Source: Acidobacteriaceae bacterium | GTDB lineage: Bacteria; Acidobacteriota; Terriglobia; Bryobacterales; Bryobacteraceae | Reading direction: 5' to 3' | DNA: 64,000 nucleotides | Assembly (NCBI GenBank): GCA_020247055.1 | Contig: JADCJL010000017.1 | Coordinates: 26,236 to 90,235 of the forward strand | Shown: piece after piece, positions 46,253 to 55,652 of the stretch | Layout of the letters: each line of letters opens with the position of its first letter | Numbering within the stretch: the stretch's first letter is position 1 | The notes under the pieces: generated by a model | Told to the model about the DNA's origin: nothing | Seen by the model: only the letters and a program-made list of their open reading frames with translations | Database searches by the model: none | Translations under genes and position numbers: made by a program

Positions 46253-46291
46253 AAAGGGCTTCGCGGGGAACCGCGAAGCCTTTGGCTTTTT
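46253..46291 (+). terminator. intrinsic terminator of the PEP-CTERM-like gene
   Basis: A perfect 10-bp stem around CTTCGCGG / CCGCGAAG with a GGAA tetraloop extends to 13 pairs with one G-U (AAAGGG side and CCTTT side). GGC and a run of five T follow at 46287-46291. It lies 29 bp after the stop codon. Confidence 0.85.
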
Positions 46292-46491
46292 CACCGAGTC
46301 GAACCACTGGGCGGTGCCCGACACCATGGAACAGTGCGTCTTCGCAGCCCCGGCAGCCCCGCCCCCCTCGCAGGTTCCCGGCGCCGCCGCTTTGGTGTGT
46401 GTAGGAACGGGCCTGGCCTGCCTGGGCGTACTCCGTCGCTGGCGGCTGGCGGAAGCTGCCTGACGGCCTATTCCCAACTCGGCGCCAACAG

Positions 46492-46530
46492 AAAGGGCTT
46501 CGCGGGGAACCGCGAAGCTTTTGGCTTTTT
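46492..46530 (+). terminator. duplicated copy of the intrinsic terminator
   Basis: The same GGAA-capped hairpin as at 46253, shifted by exactly 239 bp, with one base changed on the 3' side of the stem (GCTTTT instead of GCCTTT). It is also followed by five T (46526-46530). It lies after unit B of the repeat. Confidence 0.8.
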
Positions 46531-46681
46531 CACCGAGTCGAACCGGTGGGAGGTGCCCGACACCATGGAACAGGGCGTTACCGCAGCCCCGGCAGCCCCG
46601 CCCCGCTCGCATGTTCCCGGCGCCGCCGCTTTGTTGGGTGTGGGAACGAGCCTGGCCTGTCTGGCCGCACTCCGCAAGAGG

Positions 46682-47896
46682 TTAGCGGGGCCGCCGGAAC
46701 ACGGAGGTATCCGGATGGTAGTGGCGCCAGTCGAACCAGTAGTCCCGAATCAGTTCGAGGCGCTCGAGACAGGCCCCGGCAGCGGGCCCCGCGATGGCGC
46801 AGCCTTGAAAGTTCCAGCGGCTGCCGGTGGCCTCGTCGACGAGCAGAGCGCCCGGTTCACCGGTAAGTCGGTAGAAGTCGGTGGGGGCGCCCGAGGCGGG
46901 CAACTGCGCGCGGAAGGCGCGAATGGAGCGGTTATCCGGGCCGAGCACGATGGCGAGAGGCACGGCGCCGAGACGGTCGAGCACGAGCGTTTCGCGGAGA
47001 ATGAGTTCGTGCGGGTAAGCCCGGGCGGCGCCGCCGGCCTGAATCCCCAGCACTAGAGTGCGGGGCTGCAGTCCGGGTTCGGCGTAGCTCAAAACGGTCG
47101 GGGTGCTTTGCATCTTCGCCTCCCAGTCCCGGGCGGCGTACCGGGCGGCGTCGCGGGGAGATTCGGCCAGCAGGGTACCGGCGGGCTGTTCGGCTCTCCA
47201 GAGGCCGAAGGTCAGTTCGCCGGAAGGGACAAGTTCGAGTTGGCGGCCGGCCAGCGGCCCGGAGATGGCAAGGCCGCTGATCTGCTGCCAGAACGTACCG
47301 GTTTGCTCATCGCGCATGAGAAAGTTCTGATTGTTAATGCCCGCCAACCGGAAGGTTAACGTCAACTGGCCCACCGAACGCTTCCACACCAGACCGGTGT
47401 GACAGAGCGTTCAATACGTCGCCACGATGGGCACGCCTCCGGCGGTGTCGTTAACGATGTGATGGTAGGCGATGGCGCGGACCGGATAGGCCCGGGCAGC
47501 GCCGCGCTGTTCGATCGCCAGCACCATCTCGTCAGGGGCCAGTTGGGCCGCCGCGGCAGGCTCGAAAGCGGGCTGGTCGATGGGGTGGAACATCAGCTCA
47601 AAGACGTTTACTCGGACCGCGGCAGCGGCCAGGAGGTTGAGGAGCAGGGCGGCGGCAGCCGCGAACCTGGCGGACCGGCGGGTCAGGAGATGGCGGAAGC
47701 GGTAGATGGCCAAGGCCGCCGTCCCCAGACACAGCAGGGTCCCGGCGGGCCGCAGGCGCAGAACGAGCAGAGCCGCCTCCAACTCGCGCGGGCCCTGGGC
47801 GCGGAAGGGGCGGATGACATAGAGGGGATAGAGGGCGCCGCAGAGCGCGAGGCCTGCGCAGGCGGCCAGCAGGAGCCAGAGGCGTCGGTGGTTCAT
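46682..47896 (-). CDS. DUF3179 membrane protein read through an in-frame UGA; candidate selenoprotein
   Basis: One frame of 404 residues if the single UGA at 47413-47411 is decoded. Residues 1-161 hold three membrane helices (about 6-28, 48-66, 77-95), then the DUF3179 start DEMVLAIEQRGAARAYPVRA and HHIVNDTAGGVPIVATY. The UGA follows at codon 162, then TLC, HTGLVWKRSVG and NFLMRDEQTGTFWQQISG. Family members have VTYCPLCNTG here, so the UGA replaces the first Cys of CxxC, giving Sec162-x-x-Cys165. The downstream 242 codons are open and conserved in kind, including a second DUF3179-like segment (TLVLGIQAGGAARAYPHELI). A nonsense mutation is the alternative. Function is unknown; a redox role is likely. 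Confidence 0.8.
47376..47412 (-). promoter_or_regulatory. candidate bacterial SECIS hairpin immediately after the UGA
   Basis: On the minus strand, starting at the G of the UGA, a lower stem GAACGCT pairs perfectly with AGCGTTC (7 bp). A CTGT/GA internal loop separates it from an upper stem CACACC / GGTGTG (6 bp), capped by the 5-nt loop GGTCT. The apical loop lies 15 nt after the UGA. In E. coli fdhF the SelB-binding loop also contains GGUCU at a similar distance. Pairing is complete in both stems although the segment also codes for protein. Confidence 0.8.
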
Positions 47897-47998
47897 CTCC
47901 TGGGTACGATACGCTCTCGCGCAAAGGATCCCAATAGTAGGTTTCGACTATTGGCGGAATGGCGGCGGGCGGTTCGCCTACGGGGTATAGTTTTCTCT

Positions 47999-48856
47999 AT
48001 GCCTTCGGTTCCGCTTTCCATTCCGGCCGGCGCTTGCGACTGCCACACCCATATCTTCGGCAACTACCCGCTCGTGGCGGAGCGCCGTTACACGCCGGAG
48101 CCCGCGGGGCCGGAGGCGATGGCAGCGCTGCACCGGTCCCTGGGGATGGAACGGGTGGTGATCGTGACGCCGAGCGTTTACGGGGTAGACAACACGAGCA
48201 CGCTGGACGGAATCCGGGCGCGGGGCGGGACGGCGCGAGGGATTGCCGTGGTTGACGATCAGGTGGGCGAGGCGGAGTTACGGCGGCTGGCGGCGGGAGG
48301 AATCCGGGGGATCCGGCTGAACCTGGCGACGGCCGGGGTGGACGACCCGGTGGTGGCGGCGGCGCGTCTGCGTTGGTCGGCGGAGCTGGTGGGCGGCCTG
48401 GGGTGGCACGTGCAGGTGTATACGACGCCGGTGGTGATTGCGGCGCTGGCCAAGGTGGTGGCGGGCCTCGGGGTGCCGGTGGTGTTCGACCACTTTGGCG
48501 GGGCATCGGCGGCACTGGGCGTGCGGCAGAGCGGGTTTGCCGAGTTGTTGAAGCTGGTGGAGGCGGGGCGGGCGTATGTGAAGATCTCCGGGGCGTATCA
48601 TGTCTCGCAGCGGGGCCCCAACTATCCGGATTGCGCGCCGCTGGCGCAGGCACTGATTGCCGCGAACGCCGAGCGGGTGCTGTGGGGCACGGACTGGCCA
48701 CACCCGCCCGCGCCTTCGCCAACGCCGCTACGGCCCGCGCCGTTTCGGACGATCAACGATGGTTTGCTGCTGCAGCAGTTGGGAGTTTGGGCGCCGGATG
48801 CGGCGGTGCGGGAGAAGATTCTGGTGAGCAATCCGGCGCGCTTGTACGGGTTTTGA
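47999..48856 (+). CDS. amidohydrolase of the LigI/2-pyrone-4,6-dicarboxylate lactonase type
   Basis: TIM-barrel hydrolase of 285 residues. It has the cluster AGACDCHTHIFGNYP near the N-terminus (HxH pair), VPVVFDHFGGASA and ERVLWGTDWPHP with the catalytic Asp near the C-terminus, as in the Amidohydro_2 lactonase branch. LigI itself hydrolyses pyrone dicarboxylate in lignin aromatic breakdown, but many relatives act on other lactones, so the substrate is open. The ATG at 47999 is the natural start. It is divergent from the DUF3179 gene, with about 100 bp between them. Confidence 0.85.
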   Translation: MPSVPLSIPAGACDCHTHIFGNYPLVAERRYTPEPAGPEAMAALHRSLGMERVVIVTPSVYGVDNTSTLDGIRARGGTARGIAVVDDQVGEAELRRLAAGGIRGIRLNLATAGVDDPVVAAARLRWSAELVGGLGWHVQVYTTPVVIAALAKVVAGLGVPVVFDHFGGASAALGVRQSGFAELLKLVEAGRAYVKISGAYHVSQRGPNYPDCAPLAQALIAANAERVLWGTDWPHPPAPSPTPLRPAPFRTINDGLLLQQLGVWAPDAAVREKILVSNPARLYGF

Positions 48857-48920
48857 GTTGGACGCGGACCGCCTCAGGCGTAGAGGCCAGTCGACCGAGA
48901 GGCGGACGAGTTCGGCGAGG

Positions 48921-49325
48921 TCATCCTGAGGGGGAGGGCTTGCCGGGAATCTCGCATTTGATTCCAGCGCCGCTCTTTCCGGCGCGGCACGGGATGGCGT
49001 TCGCACCGCTGGAGGCGGTGACCTGATCGGGACGGAAGCTCTTCTTCCACTCCGCGGCCTCGTGGCTGATTTCGCGCGCCGGGATGCCCTGGCCGTCGGC
49101 GGTGGTCGAGGAGGAATCGAGAGCGAAGGGGGCGGACAGGTTGACGTTGACTACGGAAGATTCGTAGGCGATCAGGCGGCCGCGGAAGGACTTAAAACCG
49201 TCGGGAACTTCGACGGAGACGTCGCCGGCGGCGTTGCGGCGCCCGAGTAAACCATGTCGGGAAGAAAACGGCCGCTGCCGACAACGCAGCGCGAGGCTCT
49301 CCGGCGTTTCAGAGACCAGAATGAA
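48921..49325 (-). pseudogene. startless coding-like frame (gene remnant)
   Basis: The stretch between the amidohydrolase and miaE has no complete gene, but the minus strand carries one frame of about 135 codons without a stop. It has a protein-like composition, for example VSVEVPDGFKSFRGRLIAYE, SSVVNVNLSAPFALDSSSTT, ARE ISHEAAEWKKSFRPDQ and a late Cys pair in IPCRAGKSGAGIKCEIPGK. No ATG, GTG or TTG lies in frame ahead of it, and the upstream part runs into the end of miaE. It looks like the 3' part of an exported protein gene that lost its 5' end or suffered a frameshift. The family is not recognised. Nothing is seen in 48857-48920. Confidence 0.45.
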
Positions 49326-49923
49326 TCAGCGATCCCGGTTTTTGCGCGGCGAGGATTTCGGCCTCTGTATCGAGCCACTGCGACCAAGTCGACGCCACGA
49401 CATCGGGTGCGGCGATCTTATTGGCCAGCTTGAGAAAGATCTTGTAATGGCCCATCTCGGAGGCAAACAGAGCGTGATAGAACCGGGCCAGATCGGGCTC
49501 CTGCTCCGCGGCCGCCGCGGCCAGGACGGCGAAGCGTTCGCAGGAGCGGGCCTCGATCAGGGCGGAGACACAAAGGCGGTCGAGCAGCTCTTCGCCGCCG
49601 CCGTTGCGCACGCAGGCGCGCAGGGCGCGGGGGTAAGCGGCTTTATGGGAACGGACGAGGCGGCCGCCGCGCTTGATGAGGACGCGGGTGACCTGGGCCA
49701 GGTGGGCGGCCTCGTCGCGGGCGACGCTCGTGAGGGCTTCCACCCAGCCGGGAACCCAGGTGTTCGGCCAGCGGGTCATCAGGTCCATGGCGTTCTGGGC
49801 GGCCTTCATCTCGAGAAAGGCATGATCGTTGAGAAGCGCGACGGGATCGGCGAGGGCAAGGTGGCCCCAGGCGAGCGGGGTGCGCGTGCGCAGCGGCAGG
49901 GAGTCTACGGAGGCGGGGGTCAA
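49309..49923 (-). CDS. miaE: MiaE-like tRNA hydroxylase (non-haem diiron)
   Basis: Ferritin-like diiron protein of 204 residues resembling MiaE, which hydroxylates the isopentenyl group of ms2i6A37 in tRNA. The diiron ligands are visible: LLNDHAFLEMKAAQNAMDL (Glu), VARDEAAHLAQV (Glu-x-x-His), SALIEARSCERFAVLA (Glu) and FASEMGHYKIFLKLAN (Glu-x-x-His). The ALIEARSCERF block is the strongest family mark. The start is a TTG at 49923 just after GAGG; no ATG fits. The gene's tail overlaps the startless frame described at 48921. Confidence 0.85.
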   Translation of the reverse strand: MTPASVDSLPLRTRTPLAWGHLALADPVALLNDHAFLEMKAAQNAMDLMTRWPNTWVPGWVEALTSVARDEAAHLAQVTRVLIKRGGRLVRSHKAAYPRALRACVRNGGGEELLDRLCVSALIEARSCERFAVLAAAAAEQEPDLARFYHALFASEMGHYKIFLKLANKIAAPDVVASTWSQWLDTEAEILAAQKPGSLIHSGL

Positions 49924-49974
49924 ACCTCAGGGTAACGCAGAAGCCGGCGGGACGGGACGGGTTAGGATAGAGAA

Positions 49975-51146
49975 ATGAAAGTCCTGGCGGCCCTGCTTGC
50001 CCTGGTTATGAGCGCGATGGCGCAGGCCAACCGGCTGACGCCGAAGGAGGCAGCCGAAGGCTGGCTGCTCCTCTTTGACGGCCAGTCGATGTTCGGATGG
50101 ACCGCCGAGGGGTTGGCCAAGTGGCAGGTGGTCGATGGCGCGCTGGTAGCCGACAGCGGCGGCTACGGCTGGCTGCGGACCAACACGCAGGTGACCGACT
50201 ACTCGTTGCGGGTGGATTTCCAGACGGCGGCGGATGGCAACAGCGGCATCTTCCTGCGATCGGCCAAAGGCAAGGACCCCCACGTCAGCGGCTACGAGTT
50301 ACAGATTTATGACGCGCACCCGAAGTTTCCGACCGGCTCGATTCTGGAGGCCGGACGGACGAGTAAGAGGATCCGGATCAATCCGGCTAAGTGGCACACT
50401 TATGAGGTTTTCCATGTGGGCGCCCGTTGCCTGGTGAAGCTGGACGGAAAGAAAGTACTGGATCTCAGCGACAGTAAGTCGGCGGGCGGGTATCTGGGTC
50501 TGCAGTTCAATCCCAACAAACCGGTGGCGTTCCGGAACATCAAGATGCGCCCCCTGGGTTTGGCCCCGCTGTTCAACGGGCGGAACCTGAGCGGCTGGCA
50601 GGAGGTGCAGCCGCCGAAGGCGCCGGCCAGCCCGGCCGTCTGGAGCGTGAAGCGCGGGCTGCTGCACGTCGAGAAGGGCCCGGGGCAGTTGGAGACCAAA
50701 GCGATCTACGACGATTTCATCCTGCAGATGGAGGTTCGCGCCAACTCAACCGACCCCAACTTCCATCCCAACAGCGGAGTCTTTTTCCGGGGCACGCCCG
50801 GCGGCTACTGGACCGGTTATGAGATCCAGATCCGGAACGAGTTTCAAGACGGCGACCGGACCAGGCCGGTCGATACCGGCACCGGCGGCATTTACTTTCA
50901 TCAGCCGGCGCGGCGCGTGGCCGGCACGGACAACGAGTTCTATACGAAGACCGTAATCGCGCAGGGCCGGCACATCGCCACATGGGTGAACGGCTATCCG
51001 GTGGCGGACTGGGAAGATCCTCATCCGGAGGGGACTAGTCCGCGTAACCGGCAGGCGCTGCTTAAGGCGGGACCAATTTCCCTGCAGGCACATGATCCCA
51101 AGACCAATCTCGACTTCCGGAACATCCGCATCCGGAGCCTGAAGCG

Positions 51147-51150
<4 letters not shown>
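49975..51150 (+). CDS. exported protein with two DUF1080 (3-keto-glucoside hydrolase-like) domains
   Basis: Protein of 391 residues with a signal peptide (MKVLAALLALVMSAMAQ) and two tandem concanavalin-like DUF1080 domains. Domain 1 is about residues 28-195 (EGWLLLFDGQSMFGWTAEGL, DYSLRVDFQTAADGNSGIFL, SGYELQIYDAHPKFPTGSIL). Domain 2 is about 198-390 (LAPLFNGRNLSGWQEV, DFILQMEVRANSTDPNFHPN, SGVFFRGTPGGYWTGYEIQI). DUF1080 proteins include 3-keto-disaccharide hydrolases acting with Gfo/Idh-type dehydrogenases. Its ATG is preceded by AGAGAAATGA. The convergent etfA overlaps its end by 4 bp. Confidence 0.88.
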
Positions 51151-52069
<919 letters not shown>

Positions 52070-52073
<4 letters not shown>

Positions 52074-52807
52074 AGGACGCGAACCTCATACTTCAGTTTT
52101 TCGGCCAGGGCGCGGGCGGCCTTTTCGGGGTCGCCATCGAAGATCTGAGCCTGCTTGGAGCGGCTGGGGGCATAAGCGGCGCCGGCGGCGACCTGAGCCG
52201 GAACCGGGGCGCCTGCCATCTCGCGGATCTCCTTCGTCTTGGCCTTCTTGATGCCCATCAGAGTGGCGTAGCGCAGCTTGTTGATGCCGCTTTGGATGGT
52301 GAGGACGGCCGGCAGCGGGAGGGTGACGTATTGGAACCAGCCGTCTTCGAGTTCGCGCTTGACGCGGACCGCGGCCCCCTGCGGCTCGATGGCCATGATG
52401 AGCGTAGCGTGGGCATGGCCGAGGAGTTCGGCGAGAATGACGCCGGTCTGGCCGCTGCCAAGGTCGTCCGACTGCAACCCGGTGAGGACCAGATCGGGCG
52501 CTTCGCTGACCACCGCCTCGCGCAGGAGGTGGGCCACGCCGAGCGAGTCGAGTTGGCTGGGATCGTCAACCCGGAGGTGGACGCCGCGGTCGGCCCCTTT
52601 GGCGAGCGCCTCGCGGATGGCGGTGACGACTCGCGGCGGACCGGCGGAGATCACCACAACTTCTCCGCCCTGCGCTTCACGCAACTGCAGAGCGGCCTCG
52701 AGAGCGTAGGCATCCGGTTCGTTGATCTCAAACTGCAGATCCGCTTCCGGCGCGCCCGGGACAGCGTCCCGGGCCGGAACCTGTTTCAGGGCCACCGCAA
52801 TTTTCAT
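52070..52807 (-). CDS. etfB: EtfB, electron transfer flavoprotein beta subunit
   Basis: AMP-binding beta subunit of 245 residues. Characteristic parts are INEPDAYALEAALQLREAQG, GADRGVHLRVDDP, PDLVLTGLQSDDLGSGQTGV (the nucleotide-binding segment) and the recognition loop PAVLTIQSGINKLRYATLMG followed by IKKAKTKEI. It is followed by etfA and overlaps the stop of fabF by ATGA. Placement after fatty-acid synthesis genes is unusual. Confidence 0.95.
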
Positions 52808-54072
52808 GGCTGATACTTCTTGAAGATTAGGCCGCCGTTGGTGCCACCGAAGCCAAACGAGTTGCTCATGGCGACGTTGATGGTCATCGGACGGGCGACG
52901 TTCGGCACGTAGTCGAGGTCGCAGGCGGGGTCGGGCGTTTCGTGATTGATGGTGGGCGGGGCGATCTGGTCGCGAATAGCCAGCACGGCGATGCCGGCTT
53001 CGAGGCCACCCGCGCCGCCAAGCAGATGGCCGGTCATGGACTTCGTGGAACTGATGGCCAGTTTGTAGGCGTGGTCACCGAAGGCGCGTTTAATGGCGGT
53101 CGTTTCGAGTTTGTCGCCGAGGTCGGTGGAGGTGGCGTGGGCGTTGAGATAATCGACGGCGGTGGGTTCGATGCCGGCGTCGCGGATGGCGGCGCGCATC
53201 ATGCGGAAGGGGCCATCGCCGTCCTCGCTCGGGGCGGTCATGTGGAAGGCGTCCCCGCTCATGCCGTAGCCCACAATTTCAGCGAGGATGTTGGCGCCGC
53301 GCGCCTTGGCGAATTCAAGCTCTTCTAGCATGAGAATGCCGGCGCCTTCGCCGATGACGAAACCGTCGCGGTCCTTGTCCCACGGCCGGGAGGCGCGTTG
53401 CGGGTCGTCATTGCGCGTCGACAGCGCGCGGAGAGCGGCGAAGCCGCCCACGCTGAGCGGGGTAATGGCGGCTTCGGCGCCGCCGCAGATCATGGCATCG
53501 GCATCGCCGCGCTGAATGATCTTGAACGAATCGCCCACGGCGTGGGCGCCCGTCGTGCAGGCCGTGGCAACCGCGGAGTTCGGGCCCTTGGCGCCGGTGC
53601 GGATGGAGACCTGGCCGCTGGCGAGGTTGACGATCGTCGCCGGAATGAAGAATGGCGAGATCTTGGACGGACCGCCCTCGAGCAGTTTCGAGTGCTCCCG
53701 TTCAATCACCTCGAAGCCGCCGATGCCGCTGCCGATGTAAACGCCGATGTGTTCGGCGTTCGAGGCATCGATTTTGAGACCCGAGGAGGCCAAGGCCTCG
53801 TCGGACGCGGCGATGGCGAACATCATGAAGCGGCCGAGCTTTTTGAGCTCCTTGCGCTCGATCCAGCGGGACGGATCAAAATCCTTCACCTCGCCGGCGA
53901 AGCGGCAGGCAAAACCGGTGGTGTCAAAAAGCGTTATCGGCGCGATGGCACTCTTGCCGGCGATCAGGCCCGCCCAGGTGGCCTCGGTCCCGATGCCGAG
54001 ACCCGAGACAAGCCCCACCCCGGTTACAACGACTCTACGCTTGCTGTACGCAGTTTTTGATTGTTCAGCCAA
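52804..54072 (-). CDS. fabF: FabF, 3-oxoacyl-ACP synthase II
   Basis: Condensing enzyme of 422 residues that elongates acyl-ACP in fatty-acid synthesis. The Cys-His-His triad is intact: VATACTTGAHAVGDSF (Cys), YLNAHATSTDLGDKLET (His) and STKSMTGHLLGGAGGLEAGI (His). The start is a TTG at 54072 with a good AGGAG eight bases upstream. It follows acpP by 51 bp and its stop overlaps etfB. The gene order acpP-fabF is conserved in many bacteria. Confidence 0.96.
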   Translation of the reverse strand: MAEQSKTAYSKRRVVVTGVGLVSGLGIGTEATWAGLIAGKSAIAPITLFDTTGFACRFAGEVKDFDPSRWIERKELKKLGRFMMFAIAASDEALASSGLKIDASNAEHIGVYIGSGIGGFEVIEREHSKLLEGGPSKISPFFIPATIVNLASGQVSIRTGAKGPNSAVATACTTGAHAVGDSFKIIQRGDADAMICGGAEAAITPLSVGGFAALRALSTRNDDPQRASRPWDKDRDGFVIGEGAGILMLEELEFAKARGANILAEIVGYGMSGDAFHMTAPSEDGDGPFRMMRAAIRDAGIEPTAVDYLNAHATSTDLGDKLETTAIKRAFGDHAYKLAISSTKSMTGHLLGGAGGLEAGIAVLAIRDQIAPPTINHETPDPACDLDYVPNVARPMTINVAMSNSFGFGGTNGGLIFKKYQP

Positions 54073-54123
54073 TCAAGATCTCCTCCCGCCGGAATCGTGA
54101 CGGGTCTACCCTGAATCGGATGC

Positions 54124-54360
54124 TTACTTCTTCGCTTTGGCTTCGATGTAGTCGATAGCGTCTTTCACGGTCTTGATCTTTTCGGAGTCATCATCCGGAA
54201 TGTTCAAGTCAAAAGCCTCTTCAAACGCCATCACGAGTTCGACAAGATCGAGCGAATCGGCGCCGAGATCGTCGACAAACGAAGCGGTGCCATCCACCTG
54301 GGCCTCATCCACGCCCAACTGTTCGACGATGATCTGCTTTACTTTCTGGTCAACTGACAT
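54124..54360 (-). CDS. acpP: AcpP, acyl carrier protein
   Basis: Acyl carrier protein of 78 residues. The phosphopantetheine-attachment motif [20 protein letters not shown] carries Ser36, and the acidic composition and four-helix pattern are standard. It precedes fabF. The gap of 117 bp to the divergent hydrolase should hold its promoter, but I found no clear hexamers. The GAGGAG upstream is 17 bases from the ATG, farther than usual. Confidence 0.97.
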   Translation of the reverse strand: MSVDQKVKQIIVEQLGVDEAQVDGTASFVDDLGADSLDLVELVMAFEEAFDLNIPDDDSEKIKTVKDAIDYIEAKAKK

Positions 54361-54477
54361 AAAGGGTGTTGGTGTTCTCCTCTGAACTTCCCGATTCTAG
54401 CGGTTGGGGCGGTTGGCCCGCAAGCGAAAGACCCCGCATTGAACCGGACCCTCCCCTTTTAGCACAATGGGAAGTCT

Positions 54478-55113
54478 GTGCGCGTCATCTACCTTCATGG
54501 ATTTGCGTCTAGTCCTTCTTCGCGGAAGGCTACGTTCTTTGCCGACCGGCTGCGGCAGGCCGGCGCGGCTTGTGATGTTCCGGCGCTTGACGGGGGCGAC
54601 TTCTCCGGGTTGACGATTACGGGGCAGTTGGCCGTAATCGACGCCTTGGTCGCAGGAGGGCCGGTGACGCTCATCGGATCGAGCCTCGGCGGCTATCTGG
54701 CGGCGCTCTACGCAGCGACGCATGCCAACGTGGAACGGGTGGTGCTGCTGGCGCCGGCGTTCGGGTTTGCCCGGCGCTGGCCGCTGCGACTGGGGGAGGC
54801 GGCGGTGGCGCGGTGGCGGGCCGAGGGTTCGATGCCGGTGTTCCATTACGCGGCGGGCGAAGAGCGGCGGGTGGGCATCGGACTGCTCGACGACGGGGCA
54901 AGGTACCCCGATTTTCCGGACGTCCGGCAGCCGGCGCTGCTGTTTCATGGCCGGCAGGACGAGGTTGTGCCCTACACCTACTCCGAGGAGTTTCAGGCGC
55001 TGCACCCGGCGGCGCGGCTACACTTGTTGGAGTCGGGCCACGAGTTGACCGACGTGCTGGAGTCGATCTGGCCGGTGACGGCGGAATTTTTGGGGTTGGC
55101 GAATCATGGCTGA
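54478..55113 (+). CDS. YqiA/YcfP-type alpha/beta-hydrolase
   Basis: Small esterase-like hydrolase of 211 residues. It begins with a GTG and MRVIYLHGFASSPSSRKATF (oxyanion strand), has the nucleophile elbow VTLIGSSLGGYLAALYAATH, the acid in LFHGRQDEVVPYTYSEEF and the catalytic His in LESGHELTDVLE. This matches the UPF0227/YqiA family of small esterases with unknown natural substrates. It overlaps rfaE2 by 8 bp, so it belongs to the envelope/repair run downstream. Confidence 0.85.
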   Translation: MRVIYLHGFASSPSSRKATFFADRLRQAGAACDVPALDGGDFSGLTITGQLAVIDALVAGGPVTLIGSSLGGYLAALYAATHANVERVVLLAPAFGFARRWPLRLGEAAVARWRAEGSMPVFHYAAGEERRVGIGLLDDGARYPDFPDVRQPALLFHGRQDEVVPYTYSEEFQALHPAARLHLLESGHELTDVLESIWPVTAEFLGLANHG

Positions 55114-55588
55114 GTTCTATACACGGGCGGAGTTGGTGGAGCAGCGGGCGCGCTGGAAGAGCGAAGGGCGGAAGGTGGTGTTCACCAACGGCTGCTACGA
55201 CATTCTGCATCCGGGGCACGTGCGGCTGCTTGAAAGCGCGCGGTCGCTTGGGGATGTGCTGGTGCTGGCGCTGAACACGGATGATTCGGTGGCGCGGCTG
55301 AAGGGTCCGACGCGGCCGCTGTTGAGCGAACAGCAGCGGACGCAGATGGCGCTGGCGCTGGCCGCGGTTGACGCGGTGACGCTGTTCGATGAAGACACCC
55401 CGCGGGAGTTGATTGCGGCGGTGCTGCCCGATGTCCTCGTCAAAGGCGCCGACTGGAGCCACTTCATCGCCGGGCGCGAGGAGGTGGAGGCGGCCGGGGG
55501 CGTTGTCATGCCGCTGCCGCTCGAACCGGGCTATTCCACGACCAATATCGAGAAAGAGATCCTCGAACGGCGGCCGGCGGGAGGTTGA
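55106..55588 (+). CDS. rfaE2: RfaE2/HldE-C, D-glycero-beta-D-manno-heptose 1-phosphate adenylyltransferase
   Basis: Nucleotidyltransferase of 160 residues that activates heptose for the LPS inner core. The HxGH motif is in FTNGCYDILHPGHVRLLESA, the loop GPTRPLLSEQQRTQMALALA is typical, and VLVKGADW followed by the C-terminal PLEPGYSTTNIEKEI contains the STT-type signature. It corresponds to the C-terminal half of E. coli HldE, so the heptokinase half must be encoded elsewhere. This supports an LPS-bearing outer membrane together with LptD. Confidence 0.9.
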   Translation: MAEFYTRAELVEQRARWKSEGRKVVFTNGCYDILHPGHVRLLESARSLGDVLVLALNTDDSVARLKGPTRPLLSEQQRTQMALALAAVDAVTLFDEDTPRELIAAVLPDVLVKGADWSHFIAGREEVEAAGGVVMPLPLEPGYSTTNIEKEILERRPAGG

Positions 55589-55652
55589 AGCCAGCCGCCC
55601 CGCGTACATGCCGCCGCTCCCGGTCTGGCAGACTGAAGGGAGCCCTCCCCGC

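Larger units (their letters stand above)
46063..46681 (+). repeat. tandem copies of the PEP-CTERM tag region plus terminator (about 239-bp unit)
   Basis: Unit A (46063-46292) is the 3' end of the PEP-CTERM-like gene with its terminator. Unit B (46293-46531) and partial unit C (46532-46681) repeat it; B to C spacing is exactly 239 bp, while A is 9 bp shorter. Each unit can encode the same tag in its own frame: VLDNIEQGVF then PDVATLVCVG in A, VPDTMEQCVF then PGAAALVCVG in B, and VPDTMEQGVT then PGAAALLGVG in C. Units A and B end in the same stop and hairpin. C lacks both and runs into the end of the DUF3179 gene. Confidence 0.85.

Noticed and set aside
46158..47056. Plus-strand frames across the repeat units and the antisense of the DUF3179 gene
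   Set aside because: They begin out of frame in one repeat unit and read the tag in the next, or run antisense to the DUF3179 gene; no signal peptide or independent domain is present.
46682..47389. DUF3179 C-terminal part as a separate gene starting at GTG 47389
   Set aside because: It would begin in the middle of the conserved core strand, lacks a ribosome binding site and shares the frame of the upstream half, so one protein with a decoded UGA explains the data better.
48373..49026. Plus-strand frame overlapping the amidohydrolase end
   Set aside because: Gly/Ala/Arg-rich shadow of the amidohydrolase gene in another frame, without motifs.
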